A stretch of 64,000 bases of DNA from Candidatus Paceibacterota bacterium. GTDB lineage: Bacteria; Verrucomicrobiota; Verrucomicrobiia; Limisphaerales; UBA8199. The position numbers and the translations under genes were made by a program. Numbering within the stretch: position 1 is the stretch's first letter; every line of letters starts with the position of its first letter. Under the pieces are notes generated by a model. That model had not been told where the DNA came from. It made no database searches and saw nothing but the letters and a program-made list of their open reading frames with translations. This document shows, piece after piece, positions 36,985-46,033 of the stretch. The stretch is from contig DAOTCE010000022.1 of assembly GCA_035452965.1 (NCBI GenBank), positions 20,107 to 84,106 on the forward strand. The letters are read 5' to 3'.

Positions 36985-38985
36985 GTGAGCCTTAACGCCA
37001 TCCGCCAACACAAGTGTTTTCGGCCCATCACCGGGGCGGTGCTTGCAGCTCTGTGCGGGCTGGCGCTTTGGTGGATGCCGATTGGTGAGAAGTTTGCGCA
37101 TGCGAGCTACGATTACCTGTTTCGCTTCGGCAGCCGTGCGGTGACGAACCAGGTCGTCCTCGTGCTGATGGACAATGACGCTCATGACGTTCTCCACCAG
37201 TCGCGCGACCGCGTCTGGGACCGAGGCTTGCACGCGAAGCTGCTTGACAAGCTTGCCGCGGACGGCTGCCCACTCGTGGTATTCGACGTCTTCTTTGCCG
37301 AGCCTGGCGGCGTTCGTGAGGTGGACGAGCGACTGGCGGAGGCCATAAGACGCTGCGCTTGTGTCGTATTGATGGCAAAACAGGCTGGCACGGTGCTACC
37401 GGGGGCGGCCGCCGCGCGCCCCACACTCCCAATGGAACTGTTCCTGGCTGCTGCCCGGACCAACTGGGGCGTTGCCTGGTTCGATCCCGAGCACAGCCCG
37501 ATCGTGCGTCGTCACTGGCCTTTTCCTTCGCCTGGCCCGTACCCCAGCCTGCCTTGGACAGCCGCCATCCTCTCAGGGGCGCGCCTGGATGACCGACCCC
37601 AGGAACGGTGGTTGCGGTATTACGGGGCTGATGGCGCCTGGAGCGGCCTGAGCTACCATTGGGCACTGGCCAAGACGAACAACTTCTTCCGCGACAGGAT
37701 CGTGTTCATCGGCAACAAACCCAGGACCACCGTGCCGGACGGTGAGGTGGATAAGTTCCAGACACCCTACATCCACTGGAGGCACGAGGCGGTCGGCGGC
37801 GTGGAACTCCTGGCCACACAGTTTCTGAACCTGATGAATCGTGATTGGCTGGAACGACCCGCCTGGCCGGTGGAACTGTTGTTGTTCACGCTGACTGGGG
37901 CGTGCCTTGGCGGCGGACTTTGTCAATTGCGCCGATGGCACGCGTGTGTGGTTGCTTGCGGGGCCGCAATTGTCCTGACGCTTGGGTCGGTAGTTCTCAC
38001 CCACCTCACGAGCTACTGGATTCCCTGGCTCGTAGTAGTCGGCGGCCAACTGCCTTATGCGCTGGCTTGGGCCTTGTGGCCGCCCAAGGCACATACACAT
38101 CTTCAACCAATCCCTCAGACCACCATTGTGTTGACATTTCCGGACCAGAAACCGCCCGACGCCCCTGAATACGAGCTGTTTGAACCACCCCTCGGGGAAG
38201 GGGGCTTCGGAAAAGTCTGGCTAGTCCGCAATGCCATTGGCCAGTGGCAAGCGCTCAAGGCAGTTTACCAGTCGAAGTTTGGTGACAACCCCGGTCCTTA
38301 CGAAGCCGAGTACAAGGGGCTGCAAAAATACAAGCCGGTCTCGGAAAAGCACCCGGGCCTGCTCCGCCTTGAGCTTGTCAGCCGGAAGAAAGGGGAGGGC
38401 TACTTTTACTACGTCATGGAGCTAGGTGACTCCCAGACGGAGGGCTGGGAGACGAATCCTGCCACTTACAAAGCCAAGGACTTGGAATGCGTTAGGAAGC
38501 AGGCCGATGGGCACCGGCTCCCGCTTGCGGAATGCCTGCGGATCGGGATTACCCTGGCCGATGCGCTCGATTTCCTGCATCGCCAAGGTCTTACCCATCG
38601 GGACATCAAGCCCTCGAATATCATTTTCGTCAATGGCCGGCCGAAGCTGGCGGACATCGGCCTCGTAACGGATATTCGACCGCCGGAGTTCATCCACACC
38701 TGGGTCGGCACTGCCGGCTATATGCCGCCACCTCCCGAACGGCCCGGCACTGCCCAGGCCGACATCTATGCCCTGGGCATGGTTCTGTATGTCATCAGCA
38801 CGGGCCGCACCCCTGATTTCTTCCCCGCGCTCAAGACCACCCTCATGGAGCGGAGCGGGCATGCGGATTTCCGGCGGCTGGATGACATCATCCTCAAGGC
38901 CTGCCAACCGGATTGCGCGCAACGCTACCAGTGCACCTCCGAATTGCTGCACGCCTTGCAGGGGGTCCAACAAACCCGGGACTGA
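36985..38985 (+). CDS. CHASE2-type sensor Ser/Thr protein kinase
   Basis: 666 aa from a GTG start. One membrane helix at about residues 15-32 is followed by an extracytoplasmic CHASE2-like sensor (about 35-270: VVLVLMDNDAHDVL, DGCPLVVFDVFFAEP, DRIVFIGNKPRTTVPDG). About three membrane helices follow (290-370), then a cytoplasmic Hanks-type kinase: glycine loop GEGGFGKVW near 403, ATP lysine in ALKAVY, catalytic HRDIKPSNI near 538, and ADIG where DFG usually stands. GTAGYMPPPPE lies in the activation-segment region. It probably senses an envelope signal and phosphorylates cytoplasmic partners. It follows the protease array on the same strand with a 177-nt gap, so a regulatory link is possible but unproven. 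Confidence 0.88.
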   Translation: MSLNAIRQHKCFRPITGAVLAALCGLALWWMPIGEKFAHASYDYLFRFGSRAVTNQVVLVLMDNDAHDVLHQSRDRVWDRGLHAKLLDKLAADGCPLVVFDVFFAEPGGVREVDERLAEAIRRCACVVLMAKQAGTVLPGAAAARPTLPMELFLAAARTNWGVAWFDPEHSPIVRRHWPFPSPGPYPSLPWTAAILSGARLDDRPQERWLRYYGADGAWSGLSYHWALAKTNNFFRDRIVFIGNKPRTTVPDGEVDKFQTPYIHWRHEAVGGVELLATQFLNLMNRDWLERPAWPVELLLFTLTGACLGGGLCQLRRWHACVVACGAAIVLTLGSVVLTHLTSYWIPWLVVVGGQLPYALAWALWPPKAHTHLQPIPQTTIVLTFPDQKPPDAPEYELFEPPLGEGGFGKVWLVRNAIGQWQALKAVYQSKFGDNPGPYEAEYKGLQKYKPVSEKHPGLLRLELVSRKKGEGYFYYVMELGDSQTEGWETNPATYKAKDLECVRKQADGHRLPLAECLRIGITLADALDFLHRQGLTHRDIKPSNIIFVNGRPKLADIGLVTDIRPPEFIHTWVGTAGYMPPPPERPGTAQADIYALGMVLYVISTGRTPDFFPALKTTLMERSGHADFRRLDDIILKACQPDCAQRYQCTSELLHALQGVQQTRD

Positions 38986-39096
38986 GATTTCTTCCGGGTA
39001 GCTGCCCGGGTTTTGCGTCACGTGGAGGCACTGGCAAAACCCTCGCCTGCCCGCCTTCGGACTTGATGCGCTCCGGATGACCCCTATGCTCCGGCC

Positions 39097-40998
39097 ATGA
39101 CTAAGTCCAACCATCAGGTCCGGGCAATTCGTGCGAACGATCCTCGACGGGCATCGCTCATCGCCGCCGTCGCTGTGGCGGTTCTCATGTCGCCGTTGCC
39201 CCCCGCTCGCACGTTGGCCGCGCCAGACAACGCGGGCGAGACAAGAGAAGCGTTATCACTGAGGATCCTTGACCCGCGCGGCGATGCCGCCTCGACCGTG
39301 CGGGAGGTGGCGCACATCCTGGGCTGGACAGCGCCGGACGCGAAGGTCGTGGTTGGCGGGGAAGCTGCCCGGGTTTTCGCCACCGGCATCTTCGTGCGCG
39401 ACAACGTCCCCCTGCAGATGGGCGAGAACCGGATCACCGTGGTGGCCACAGCGCCAAACGGACAGAAAGCCGAGCAGGTTCTCACAGTCACCCGCACCGC
39501 CGGGCCGCCCGCGCCGCCCGAACCCTCCGAGCGCAGCCTGGAGATAGACGCCGAGAGCATCGAGCCTGCCCAGAACGTCATCCTGTCCCGCGGCGACATC
39601 CTCCAGCTCAGTTTTCACGGCACCCCGGGCCAGAAGGCTGAATACTCTCTGTCCCCTGGCAACTGGCAGCCGATGTCCGAGGCGCGCGAAGATTCCTCGA
39701 CCCGGCTTACGGGCCTCTACCGCGCCTCCCTGGTGGCGACGCCGAACTCCGACACGACCAGCGTGCCTGTTGTTTTCCGCTTGCAGAGCAAGGGCTCCGA
39801 GACCAGCGCCACCAGCAAGGCCAAGGTCGGATTCTGGGGTGAATCGCAACTGCGGTTGGTGCGCGTGGTCGAGGACGGCGCGGCGGTAAGCTTCGGCCTG
39901 CACGAGGTCCGCCTCGGCGGCCCTTACCTGGCCGACCTGCCGGCTGGAACCCTGCTCCGGGTCTGCGGCATGAGGGGCAACTACTACCACATCCGCCTCA
40001 CGCCGGACATGGACGGCTGGATCTCCAGCCGCGATGTCGAGCCAGCGCCCGCCGGGGCGCCCCCGCCCCATCTCTCGTTCACCGACCTTTCCGTCTATGG
40101 CAACGAATCGGAGGACCGGGTCGGCATCCCTTACCCTGCTCCTGTGCCTTTCGCGGTGAAGCCGGCTGTCAGCCCCGCGGGCCGCGCCGCGCTGGAGGTT
40201 GACTTCTATGGCGCACACCACGCCGCCACCTGGATCAGCCACCGGCCCACCGCCCGGGTCATTCGCGAGGTCACCCTCCAGCAGGTCGCGACGGATCATC
40301 TGCGGCTGTGCGTAGAGCTGCAGACCAAACAGCTCTGGGGCTACCAGTGGGCCGTGACTAACCGCTCGCTCCTGCTCACCGTCCGTCGCCCGCCCGCGCT
40401 TGCGCCTGCACCCGGCTCGCCCCTCAAGGGCCTCACCCTCGCTTTGGAAGCAGGCCATGGGGGCAGCGGCTCCGGCGCCCGGGGCGTCAGCGGCAGCCAG
40501 GAAAAGGACATCAACCGCCTCGCCGTCGAGGAATTGGCGCGCCAGTTCGAGGCCGCCGGCGCCAGGACCCTCCTCGTCCGCCCCGGCGATGAGAACCCTT
40601 CGCTCTCCGAGCGCGTCCGCCGCGCTGTTACGGCAAACGCCGATCTGTTCATCAGCGTCCACGCCAACTCCGCCGGCCACCAGCGCGGCTACCTGAGCGT
40701 TTCGGGCACCAGCACCTACTACAAATGGCCGTTCTGCCGGGACCTGTCCGAGGCCATACACGCCCGCCTGTTGGAAATCACCAAGCTCAACGACTTCGGC
40801 AACGTGGGCAATTTCAATTACTACCCGCTGCGCGCCAACACTTGGATGCCTTCGATGCTCGTCGAGCAGGCGTTCATGTCCAACCCGGAGGATGAAGCCA
40901 AGATGCTCGATCCCGGGTTCCGCAAGGAAATGATGCGCGCTGTGATCGCGGGCACTGAAGACTGGCTGAACCGTCAACGCACCGAGGCGAAGGAATAG
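39097..40998 (+). CDS. Secreted N-acetylmuramoyl-L-alanine amidase (Amidase_3) with SH3-like part
   Basis: 633 aa with a signal peptide (LIAAVAVAVLMSPLPPARTLAA). The N-terminal part has an Ig-like segment (GGEAARVFATGIFVRDNVPL, GENRITVVATAPNG). A bacterial-SH3-like part follows near residues 260-310 (LPAGTLLRVCGMRGNYYHI). The zinc amidase is at about 444-628: EAGHGG (His ligand), QEKDINRLAVEEL, SVHANS (His ligand) and VEQAFMSNPEDE with the catalytic Glu. It cleaves the bond between MurNAc and the stem peptide in peptidoglycan. Typical AmiC-like enzymes are shorter, so the two N-terminal domains are probably cell-wall or protein docking parts. The neighbours do not form an obvious operon. Confidence 0.9.
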   Translation: MTKSNHQVRAIRANDPRRASLIAAVAVAVLMSPLPPARTLAAPDNAGETREALSLRILDPRGDAASTVREVAHILGWTAPDAKVVVGGEAARVFATGIFVRDNVPLQMGENRITVVATAPNGQKAEQVLTVTRTAGPPAPPEPSERSLEIDAESIEPAQNVILSRGDILQLSFHGTPGQKAEYSLSPGNWQPMSEAREDSSTRLTGLYRASLVATPNSDTTSVPVVFRLQSKGSETSATSKAKVGFWGESQLRLVRVVEDGAAVSFGLHEVRLGGPYLADLPAGTLLRVCGMRGNYYHIRLTPDMDGWISSRDVEPAPAGAPPPHLSFTDLSVYGNESEDRVGIPYPAPVPFAVKPAVSPAGRAALEVDFYGAHHAATWISHRPTARVIREVTLQQVATDHLRLCVELQTKQLWGYQWAVTNRSLLLTVRRPPALAPAPGSPLKGLTLALEAGHGGSGSGARGVSGSQEKDINRLAVEELARQFEAAGARTLLVRPGDENPSLSERVRRAVTANADLFISVHANSAGHQRGYLSVSGTSTYYKWPFCRDLSEAIHARLLEITKLNDFGNVGNFNYYPLRANTWMPSMLVEQAFMSNPEDEAKMLDPGFRKEMMRAVIAGTEDWLNRQRTEAKE

Positions 40999-41148
40999 GT
41001 GCTCCACGCATTGGCGCGTTGGGCAAATCAGCACTCCTCCCGGGGGCGCCTGGTAGCGACCCAACAGTGAGAAGTTGCTCGCATCCCCCCGCACGGGGGA
41101 ATAGCAGCGCCCCTCCAGCGCGCCGCTATCCCCCCCTTCACTATCGGG

Positions 41149-42366
41149 TCACATCGAATGCAGAGCGATGCGGTTGCCTTCGCTATCGAGCACTACGGCG
41201 CGGAAGCCATAGGGACCAATTTGATGCTTCGGCTGCAACACTTTGCCGCCGTTGGGTTCGACGGCCGCGACCGCCTGGTCAATCCGGCCCTGGCAGCTCA
41301 GGTAGATCAAGGTCCCGCGCTGCGACGGTTCGTTGCCTTCCCGCCCGGGCGACAGACATCCGCTTACGGCATTCTCCCCCGCGTGCGGCAGCAGGCCGAA
41401 AGTCGTGCCCTCGCATTGCTCTCTGGTGATGGGTGCGCCCAGCACAGCCGAATAAAACCGGATGGCGCGATCGAGATCGGTGACCGGTATGTCGCACCAA
41501 ACGATCTGGTTGGCGCCGCACGTGCCTGCCTTGGCCAGTGGTTGGATGATGCCCAGGGCAGCGCCGCGCGGGTCCTGGAACACCGCAATCCGGCCGACCG
41601 TCGGCACATCAAACGGCTCCATCAGCAATCGGCCCCCCGCTTCGCGGACCTTCTGCGCCGTTGCGTCCACGTCGGCAACCGTTACGTAACTCAACCAGTG
41701 CGGGGGTACGCCGTCCATTCGCGCCGAAGCCAGGCCGCCAACGTCTTTCCCCGCGTTCTTCCAGAGCGTGTAATTCACGTCCGTGCCCGGAAACCTGGCC
41801 GTCTGCCATCCCATCACCGCCTCATAGAATTTCTTCGCGGCGGCTTCGTCATCAGTCACCAGTTCATTCCAGCAGAATTGACCGGCCGGAATTGGGTCTT
41901 GCTGTTTCGCTGCCGCTCCTGCCAGGTGCCTTTCCAGGTTGTCCAGGCATTCGTTCCAGCCGCGCTGGTGATCCTGTTTCACCTCGTCGTTCGGCAAATG
42001 GCCGTGGGTAATCTGGATTTCGGTGGTGCCGTTGCGTTCCAGAAATTCCACGGTTACCAGCGACTCGCCGAACTCCAGCTTCGGGTGGCCGCTAAGGTTC
42101 CAGGTGTAAACCAGGCGGCTGGGCCGTCTCAGTTCACGGAACATGCCGTGTAAACTGACGTTCCCGTATTCTTTTGTTCTGAGCCGAAGCTGATATTCCC
42201 CGCCAGCTCGCGGATGGATGCGGGCGGATACAGCGCGGCAATCCTCCGGCCCAAACCATTTCAGCAGGTCGGCCGGCGTGATCCAAGCCGTGAATACCCG
42301 CTCGCGCGGTGCTCTGATCAGCCGCGTCACCCGCAGTTCGAGGCCTTGTTCAACCGCTACACTCAT
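41149..42366 (-). CDS. AHSA1 (START-fold) - VOC - VOC fusion protein
   Basis: 405 aa from ATG 42366. The first about 140 residues are an AHSA1/SRPBCC ligand-binding domain (LELRVTRLIRAPRERVFTAW, DLLKWFGPEDC, GWNECLDNLERHL). Two glyoxalase/VOC domains follow, at about 155-275 (FCWNELVTDDEAAAKKFYEA) and about 280-405 (IVWCDIPVTDLDRAIRFYSA). VOC proteins bind metals and small molecules; members include glyoxalase, fosfomycin-resistance and bleomycin-binding proteins. Separate AHSA1 and VOC proteins are often neighbours of each other and of ECF sigma factors, but a single three-domain chain is less usual. Substrate unknown. The gene is convergent with the amidase gene. Confidence 0.88.
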   Translation of the reverse strand: MSVAVEQGLELRVTRLIRAPRERVFTAWITPADLLKWFGPEDCRAVSARIHPRAGGEYQLRLRTKEYGNVSLHGMFRELRRPSRLVYTWNLSGHPKLEFGESLVTVEFLERNGTTEIQITHGHLPNDEVKQDHQRGWNECLDNLERHLAGAAAKQQDPIPAGQFCWNELVTDDEAAAKKFYEAVMGWQTARFPGTDVNYTLWKNAGKDVGGLASARMDGVPPHWLSYVTVADVDATAQKVREAGGRLLMEPFDVPTVGRIAVFQDPRGAALGIIQPLAKAGTCGANQIVWCDIPVTDLDRAIRFYSAVLGAPITREQCEGTTFGLLPHAGENAVSGCLSPGREGNEPSQRGTLIYLSCQGRIDQAVAAVEPNGGKVLQPKHQIGPYGFRAVVLDSEGNRIALHSM

Positions 42367-42557
42367 ATTAATCCTTTCTGTTAATTGTTGTTCTGACCTC
42401 ACCGTACCCCTTCCGTCCGGGCCACGCCACTGGGGTAGATACCTACCTTGCTCAACAGGGACTTGCCAGCTCTCGCACAATCTGTAACTGTTGCCCCCGC
42501 AATGGATGAACACCGGTTTGCCGATGCAACTCATTTAACTCATTTAACTTCGACGCT

Positions 42558-43823
42558 ATGAATACAGTCACCTCGCTCAAGACCATCACCAAGAACGTCA
42601 AACCCCTGGCCGAAGCCGCCTTGCAGGAGACTGGCGGCCTGCTGCGCCTCGCGCCCAACTGGGTCCCCCGCTCTTTCCTCCAGCCGGGGCTGCGTATCAA
42701 GCTCCATCCCGACGACACCTATGCGTACGGCGCCAACCGCGGCGGCATTGACGAACGCTGGTTCGCCTCCACCACCGAGGCCGCGAACGAGGGCCGCGTC
42801 CCGGACGAGGGCCTGAGCTACTGCGTCGTTGGCAAGCGGCGCTTCACCTTGCGCCAGGCCGTCGCGGATTGCGGCGCCACCATCGTCGGCAAGGCCATCT
42901 GGAAGAAGTACGGCAAGTGGCCGGTGTACTCCAAGTTCTTCGACAACATGGGCCCCATCCCCTTGCACATGCACCAGAACGCCAAACAGGCCAGGCTGGT
43001 CGGCCAGGAAGGCAAGCCCGAGTCTTACTACTTCCCGCCGCAGCAGAATAACGTAGGGAACAACTTCCCCTACACGTTTTTCGGCCTCGAACCCGGCACG
43101 ACCAAGGCCCAGGTCCGCAAGTGCATCGAGGACTGGAACAAAGGCGACAACGGCATCCTCGATCTCTCGAAGGCTTACCGCCTGAAACCTGGCACTGGCT
43201 GGCTCGTCGGCCCCTGCATCCTCCACGCTCCCGGCTCGTTCTGCACCTATGAACCGCAGTGGGGCAGCGACGTTTTCGGCATGTATCAGAGCATGGTCGA
43301 AGGTCGCTATGTCCCCTGGTCCCTCCTCGTCAAAGACATGCCCAAGAGCAAGCACAAGGACCTGGACTTCATCGTGGACCAGCTCGACTGGGACGCCAAT
43401 GTGGACCCGAAGTTCAAGGATCACCACTACCTCGAACCCGTGCCCGTGGCCGACACGCGAAAGGAAGGCTACGTGGACCGCTGGATCGTCTATGGCAAGA
43501 TTGACGGCGCGCAGCTTTTCACCGCCAAGGAACTCACCGTCGATGCCGGCGCGAAGTGCACTATCAGGGACAAGGGCGCTTACGGCCTGATCTGCGTGCA
43601 GGGCAGCGGCAAGATCAATGAGCAACCTCTTAATAGTCCCAAGCTCATTCGCTTCAAAGAGCTGACCGAGGATGAATACTTCTGCACCGAAGACGGCGCC
43701 AAGGCCGGCGTCACCTTCGAGAACACCAGCGAAACCGAACCGCTGGTTTGCCTGCGTTATTTTGGTCCCGAAGTGAATCCCGACGCGCCCGCCATGGGCG
43801 CTTACCGCAAGAACAAGTTCTGA
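42558..43823 (+). CDS. Cupin protein, type I phosphomannose-isomerase-like
   Basis: 421 aa. The central part has the metal-site style PLHMHQN near residues 136-142 and a second cupin-like beta domain toward the C-terminus (GAKCTIRDKGAYGLICVQGSG). The arrangement resembles mannose-6-phosphate isomerase-like sugar isomerases that interconvert fructose and mannose phosphates, but the sequence is divergent, no signal peptide is present and the classic substrate arginine could not be placed. A LOG-family gene follows with overlap. The fold assignment is moderately sure; the reaction is not. Confidence 0.65.
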   Translation: MNTVTSLKTITKNVKPLAEAALQETGGLLRLAPNWVPRSFLQPGLRIKLHPDDTYAYGANRGGIDERWFASTTEAANEGRVPDEGLSYCVVGKRRFTLRQAVADCGATIVGKAIWKKYGKWPVYSKFFDNMGPIPLHMHQNAKQARLVGQEGKPESYYFPPQQNNVGNNFPYTFFGLEPGTTKAQVRKCIEDWNKGDNGILDLSKAYRLKPGTGWLVGPCILHAPGSFCTYEPQWGSDVFGMYQSMVEGRYVPWSLLVKDMPKSKHKDLDFIVDQLDWDANVDPKFKDHHYLEPVPVADTRKEGYVDRWIVYGKIDGAQLFTAKELTVDAGAKCTIRDKGAYGLICVQGSGKINEQPLNSPKLIRFKELTEDEYFCTEDGAKAGVTFENTSETEPLVCLRYFGPEVNPDAPAMGAYRKNKF

Positions 43824-44413
43824 AGCGGATCTGCATCTACTGCGGTTCCAGCCCGGGCGCACTGTCGGCATACGCCGAGGCGGCCCGGCACTGCGGCACG
43901 GTGCTGGCCCAGCGCGGCCTGACTGTCGTCTATGGCGGCGGCAACGTCGGGCTGATGGGAATCCTGGCCGACGCGGCCCTCGCGGCGGGCGGCGAGGTCA
44001 TCGGCGTCATCCCGCGCAGCATGATGGCCTGCGAATTGGGCCACATGGGGATAACGTCCCTAATCCCCGTCAACTCCATGCACGAGCGGAAGCAGAACAT
44101 GGCCGATCTCTCGGACGCCTTCCTCGCACTGCCGGGAGGCATCGGCACCATGGAAGAGCTGTTCGAAGCCTACACCTGGCTGCAGCTCGGCATCCATCAC
44201 AAGCCCGTCGGCCTGCTCAACGTATGCGGCTACTACGATCGGCTGGTGGAGTTCCTCGCCCACATGAGCGGTCAGCGTTTCCTGAAGCCAAAGCACCTTG
44301 AGACGCTGGTGGTGGAGGACAACGTCGAGCGCTTGCTCGATCGCTTCGCCCGCTTCAACCACCAGCCTGTCGGCAAGTGGATGGATCGGAAGCCGACCAA
44401 CACGACGCCCTGA
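43748..44413 (+). CDS. LOG-family (cytokinin-riboside phosphoribohydrolase-like) protein
   Basis: 221 aa if started at ATG 43748. Family similarity begins only at KRICIYCGSSPG, so translation may instead start at CTG 43820, which overlaps the stop codon of the preceding cupin gene. Signature motifs are YGGGNVGLMG at about residues 61-70 and PGGIGTMEE at about 128-136, with the Arg/Glu needed for N-glycosidic cleavage of nucleoside 5'-monophosphates. In bacteria such proteins release free bases from AMP-type nucleotides or make cytokinins; the real role here is unknown. It is close to the cupin gene and probably co-transcribed. Confidence 0.9.
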   Translation: MPALFWSRSESRRARHGRLPQEQVLKRICIYCGSSPGALSAYAEAARHCGTVLAQRGLTVVYGGGNVGLMGILADAALAAGGEVIGVIPRSMMACELGHMGITSLIPVNSMHERKQNMADLSDAFLALPGGIGTMEELFEAYTWLQLGIHHKPVGLLNVCGYYDRLVEFLAHMSGQRFLKPKHLETLVVEDNVERLLDRFARFNHQPVGKWMDRKPTNTTP

Positions 44414-44545
44414 TCACGGCTGCTGAGGTTATTCCTGACCCAGACGCCGCTGCATCCGACGAGTGGCCACAGAGAGTTTATCGGCTGGATGGCGAATTTG
44501 AATTTTTGGCTCGTGCAGTTTTGGGCCGGCAGGCTAAATAGCGGC

Positions 44546-46024
44546 ATGCGCGGCCCATACCTTCCCTGCCCGAATACCTTGACCTGCCGAGGTGCCATTC
44601 TGACTTGCGCCATTTCTGCGCTGCTTGTCTCGTCGTACTGTGGCGCCAGTCAAGTCCTCCAGCTCGGCTCTCAGCGTGAGCTGTTTGTGGATCACTATCT
44701 CATCGAGAGCATGGTGGGCCTGGAACTGCGGCTGCATGAACCGCGACGCGAAGGTGTGGCGCTCAAGTTCGACCGCCCGTGGGAAGGCGGGTTCTCCTGC
44801 TACACCACAGTCATCAAGGACGGCCCGACTTACCGCATGTATTACCGCGGCATGCCGGACGCCCGCCCCGACGACAGCCCCTTGGCGGTCGTCTGCTACG
44901 CCGAGTCGCCCGATGGCATCGCCTGGACCAAGCCCAGCCTCGGCCTGTTCACCGTCCGGGGCACGCGCGACAACAACGTCATCTTCACCAACGCCCCCTT
45001 CTCCCACAACTTCAGCCCCCTGCTGGACTCGCGCCCGGGCGTGCCCAAAGCCGAACGTTACAAGGCCCTCGCGGGCGACAGCAAACGGGGCCTGCACGCC
45101 TTCAAGTCCGCCGACGGCATCCACTGGAGCCGGTTGCACGCCGAACCGGTCTTCACGAACGGCATCTTCGACTCGCAGAACGTCGCCTTCTGGTCTGGCG
45201 CCGAGCAGCAATACCTCTGCTACTTCCGGAGCTGGAAGAAGATCGGGAAGGAGAACTTCCGCTGGATCTCGCGCACATCCAGCAAAGACTTCGTCCATTG
45301 GACTGAACCCATGGAAATGGACTACGGCGACACGCCCCCCGAGCATCTTTACACCAACGGGACGCATCCCTATTACCGCGCCCCGCAGGTCTATATCGCG
45401 CTCGCGAAGCGGTTCTTCCCCGCCAAGGCCGCCTTTAGTCCCGAGAGGTCGCGCGCGCTGGTCAGCCACGCCGGTTATCGCGTCGCTTCCAGCGATTCGG
45501 TCTTCTTCACCACGCGCGGCGGAAACCGCTACGACCGACCGTTCATGGAAGCTTTCATCCGCCCGGGGCCAAGCGCGTCGGATTGGGTGGCGCGCGACAA
45601 CACCCCCGCCCTGGGCGTGGTCCCGGCCAATGACCGGGACATGTTCATTTACCGGGTATCGCATTACGCCCAGCCCACCTGTCACATGGCGCGATATGTC
45701 CTCCGCACGGACGGTTTTGCCTCGGTGCACGCGCCATTCCGGGGCGGTGAGTTGGTGACCAAGCCATTCACGTTCTCCGGCGGCCAACTGGGACTCAACT
45801 TCCAGACCAGCGCCGCCGGTGGCCTGCGCGTCGAAATCCAGGATGAAGCGGGCAAACCACTGCCCGGCTTCGCGCTGGCGGACTGTCCGGAGGCCATAGG
45901 CGACGAGATCGAGCGGGTCGTGGCATGGTCAGGCGGGACCGACGTGGCCGCCCTGGCCGGCAAGACGGTGCGGTTGCGTTTCGTTCTGCGGGACGCTGAC
46001 TTGTATTCGCTGAGATTCTTCTAG
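44546..46024 (+). CDS. Secreted five-bladed beta-propeller glycan hydrolase-like protein
   Basis: 492 aa from ATG 44546; an in-frame ATG at 44489 lies upstream. A hydrophobic export segment (ILTCAISALLVSSYCGA) follows. The body has the layout of GH32/GH43-like propellers: RELFVDHYLIE, GGFSCYTTVIKDGPTYRMYY, CYAESPDGIAWTKPSLG, FKSADGIHWS and DSQNVAFWSG. A beta-sandwich ends the protein. Such proteins are numerous in Planctomycetes and Verrucomicrobia, usually without a known substrate. The sialidase-like gene follows 9 nt downstream on the same strand, which suggests a shared glycan target. Confidence 0.75.
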   Translation: MRGPYLPCPNTLTCRGAILTCAISALLVSSYCGASQVLQLGSQRELFVDHYLIESMVGLELRLHEPRREGVALKFDRPWEGGFSCYTTVIKDGPTYRMYYRGMPDARPDDSPLAVVCYAESPDGIAWTKPSLGLFTVRGTRDNNVIFTNAPFSHNFSPLLDSRPGVPKAERYKALAGDSKRGLHAFKSADGIHWSRLHAEPVFTNGIFDSQNVAFWSGAEQQYLCYFRSWKKIGKENFRWISRTSSKDFVHWTEPMEMDYGDTPPEHLYTNGTHPYYRAPQVYIALAKRFFPAKAAFSPERSRALVSHAGYRVASSDSVFFTTRGGNRYDRPFMEAFIRPGPSASDWVARDNTPALGVVPANDRDMFIYRVSHYAQPTCHMARYVLRTDGFASVHAPFRGGELVTKPFTFSGGQLGLNFQTSAAGGLRVEIQDEAGKPLPGFALADCPEAIGDEIERVVAWSGGTDVAALAGKTVRLRFVLRDADLYSLRFF

Positions 46025-46033
46025 CTGGCACCT

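Noticed and set aside
39256..41094. 612-aa open frame on the minus strand opposite the amidase
   Set aside because: Gly/Ala/Arg/Val-rich shadow without motifs; the amidase on the plus strand has a signal peptide and metal ligands.
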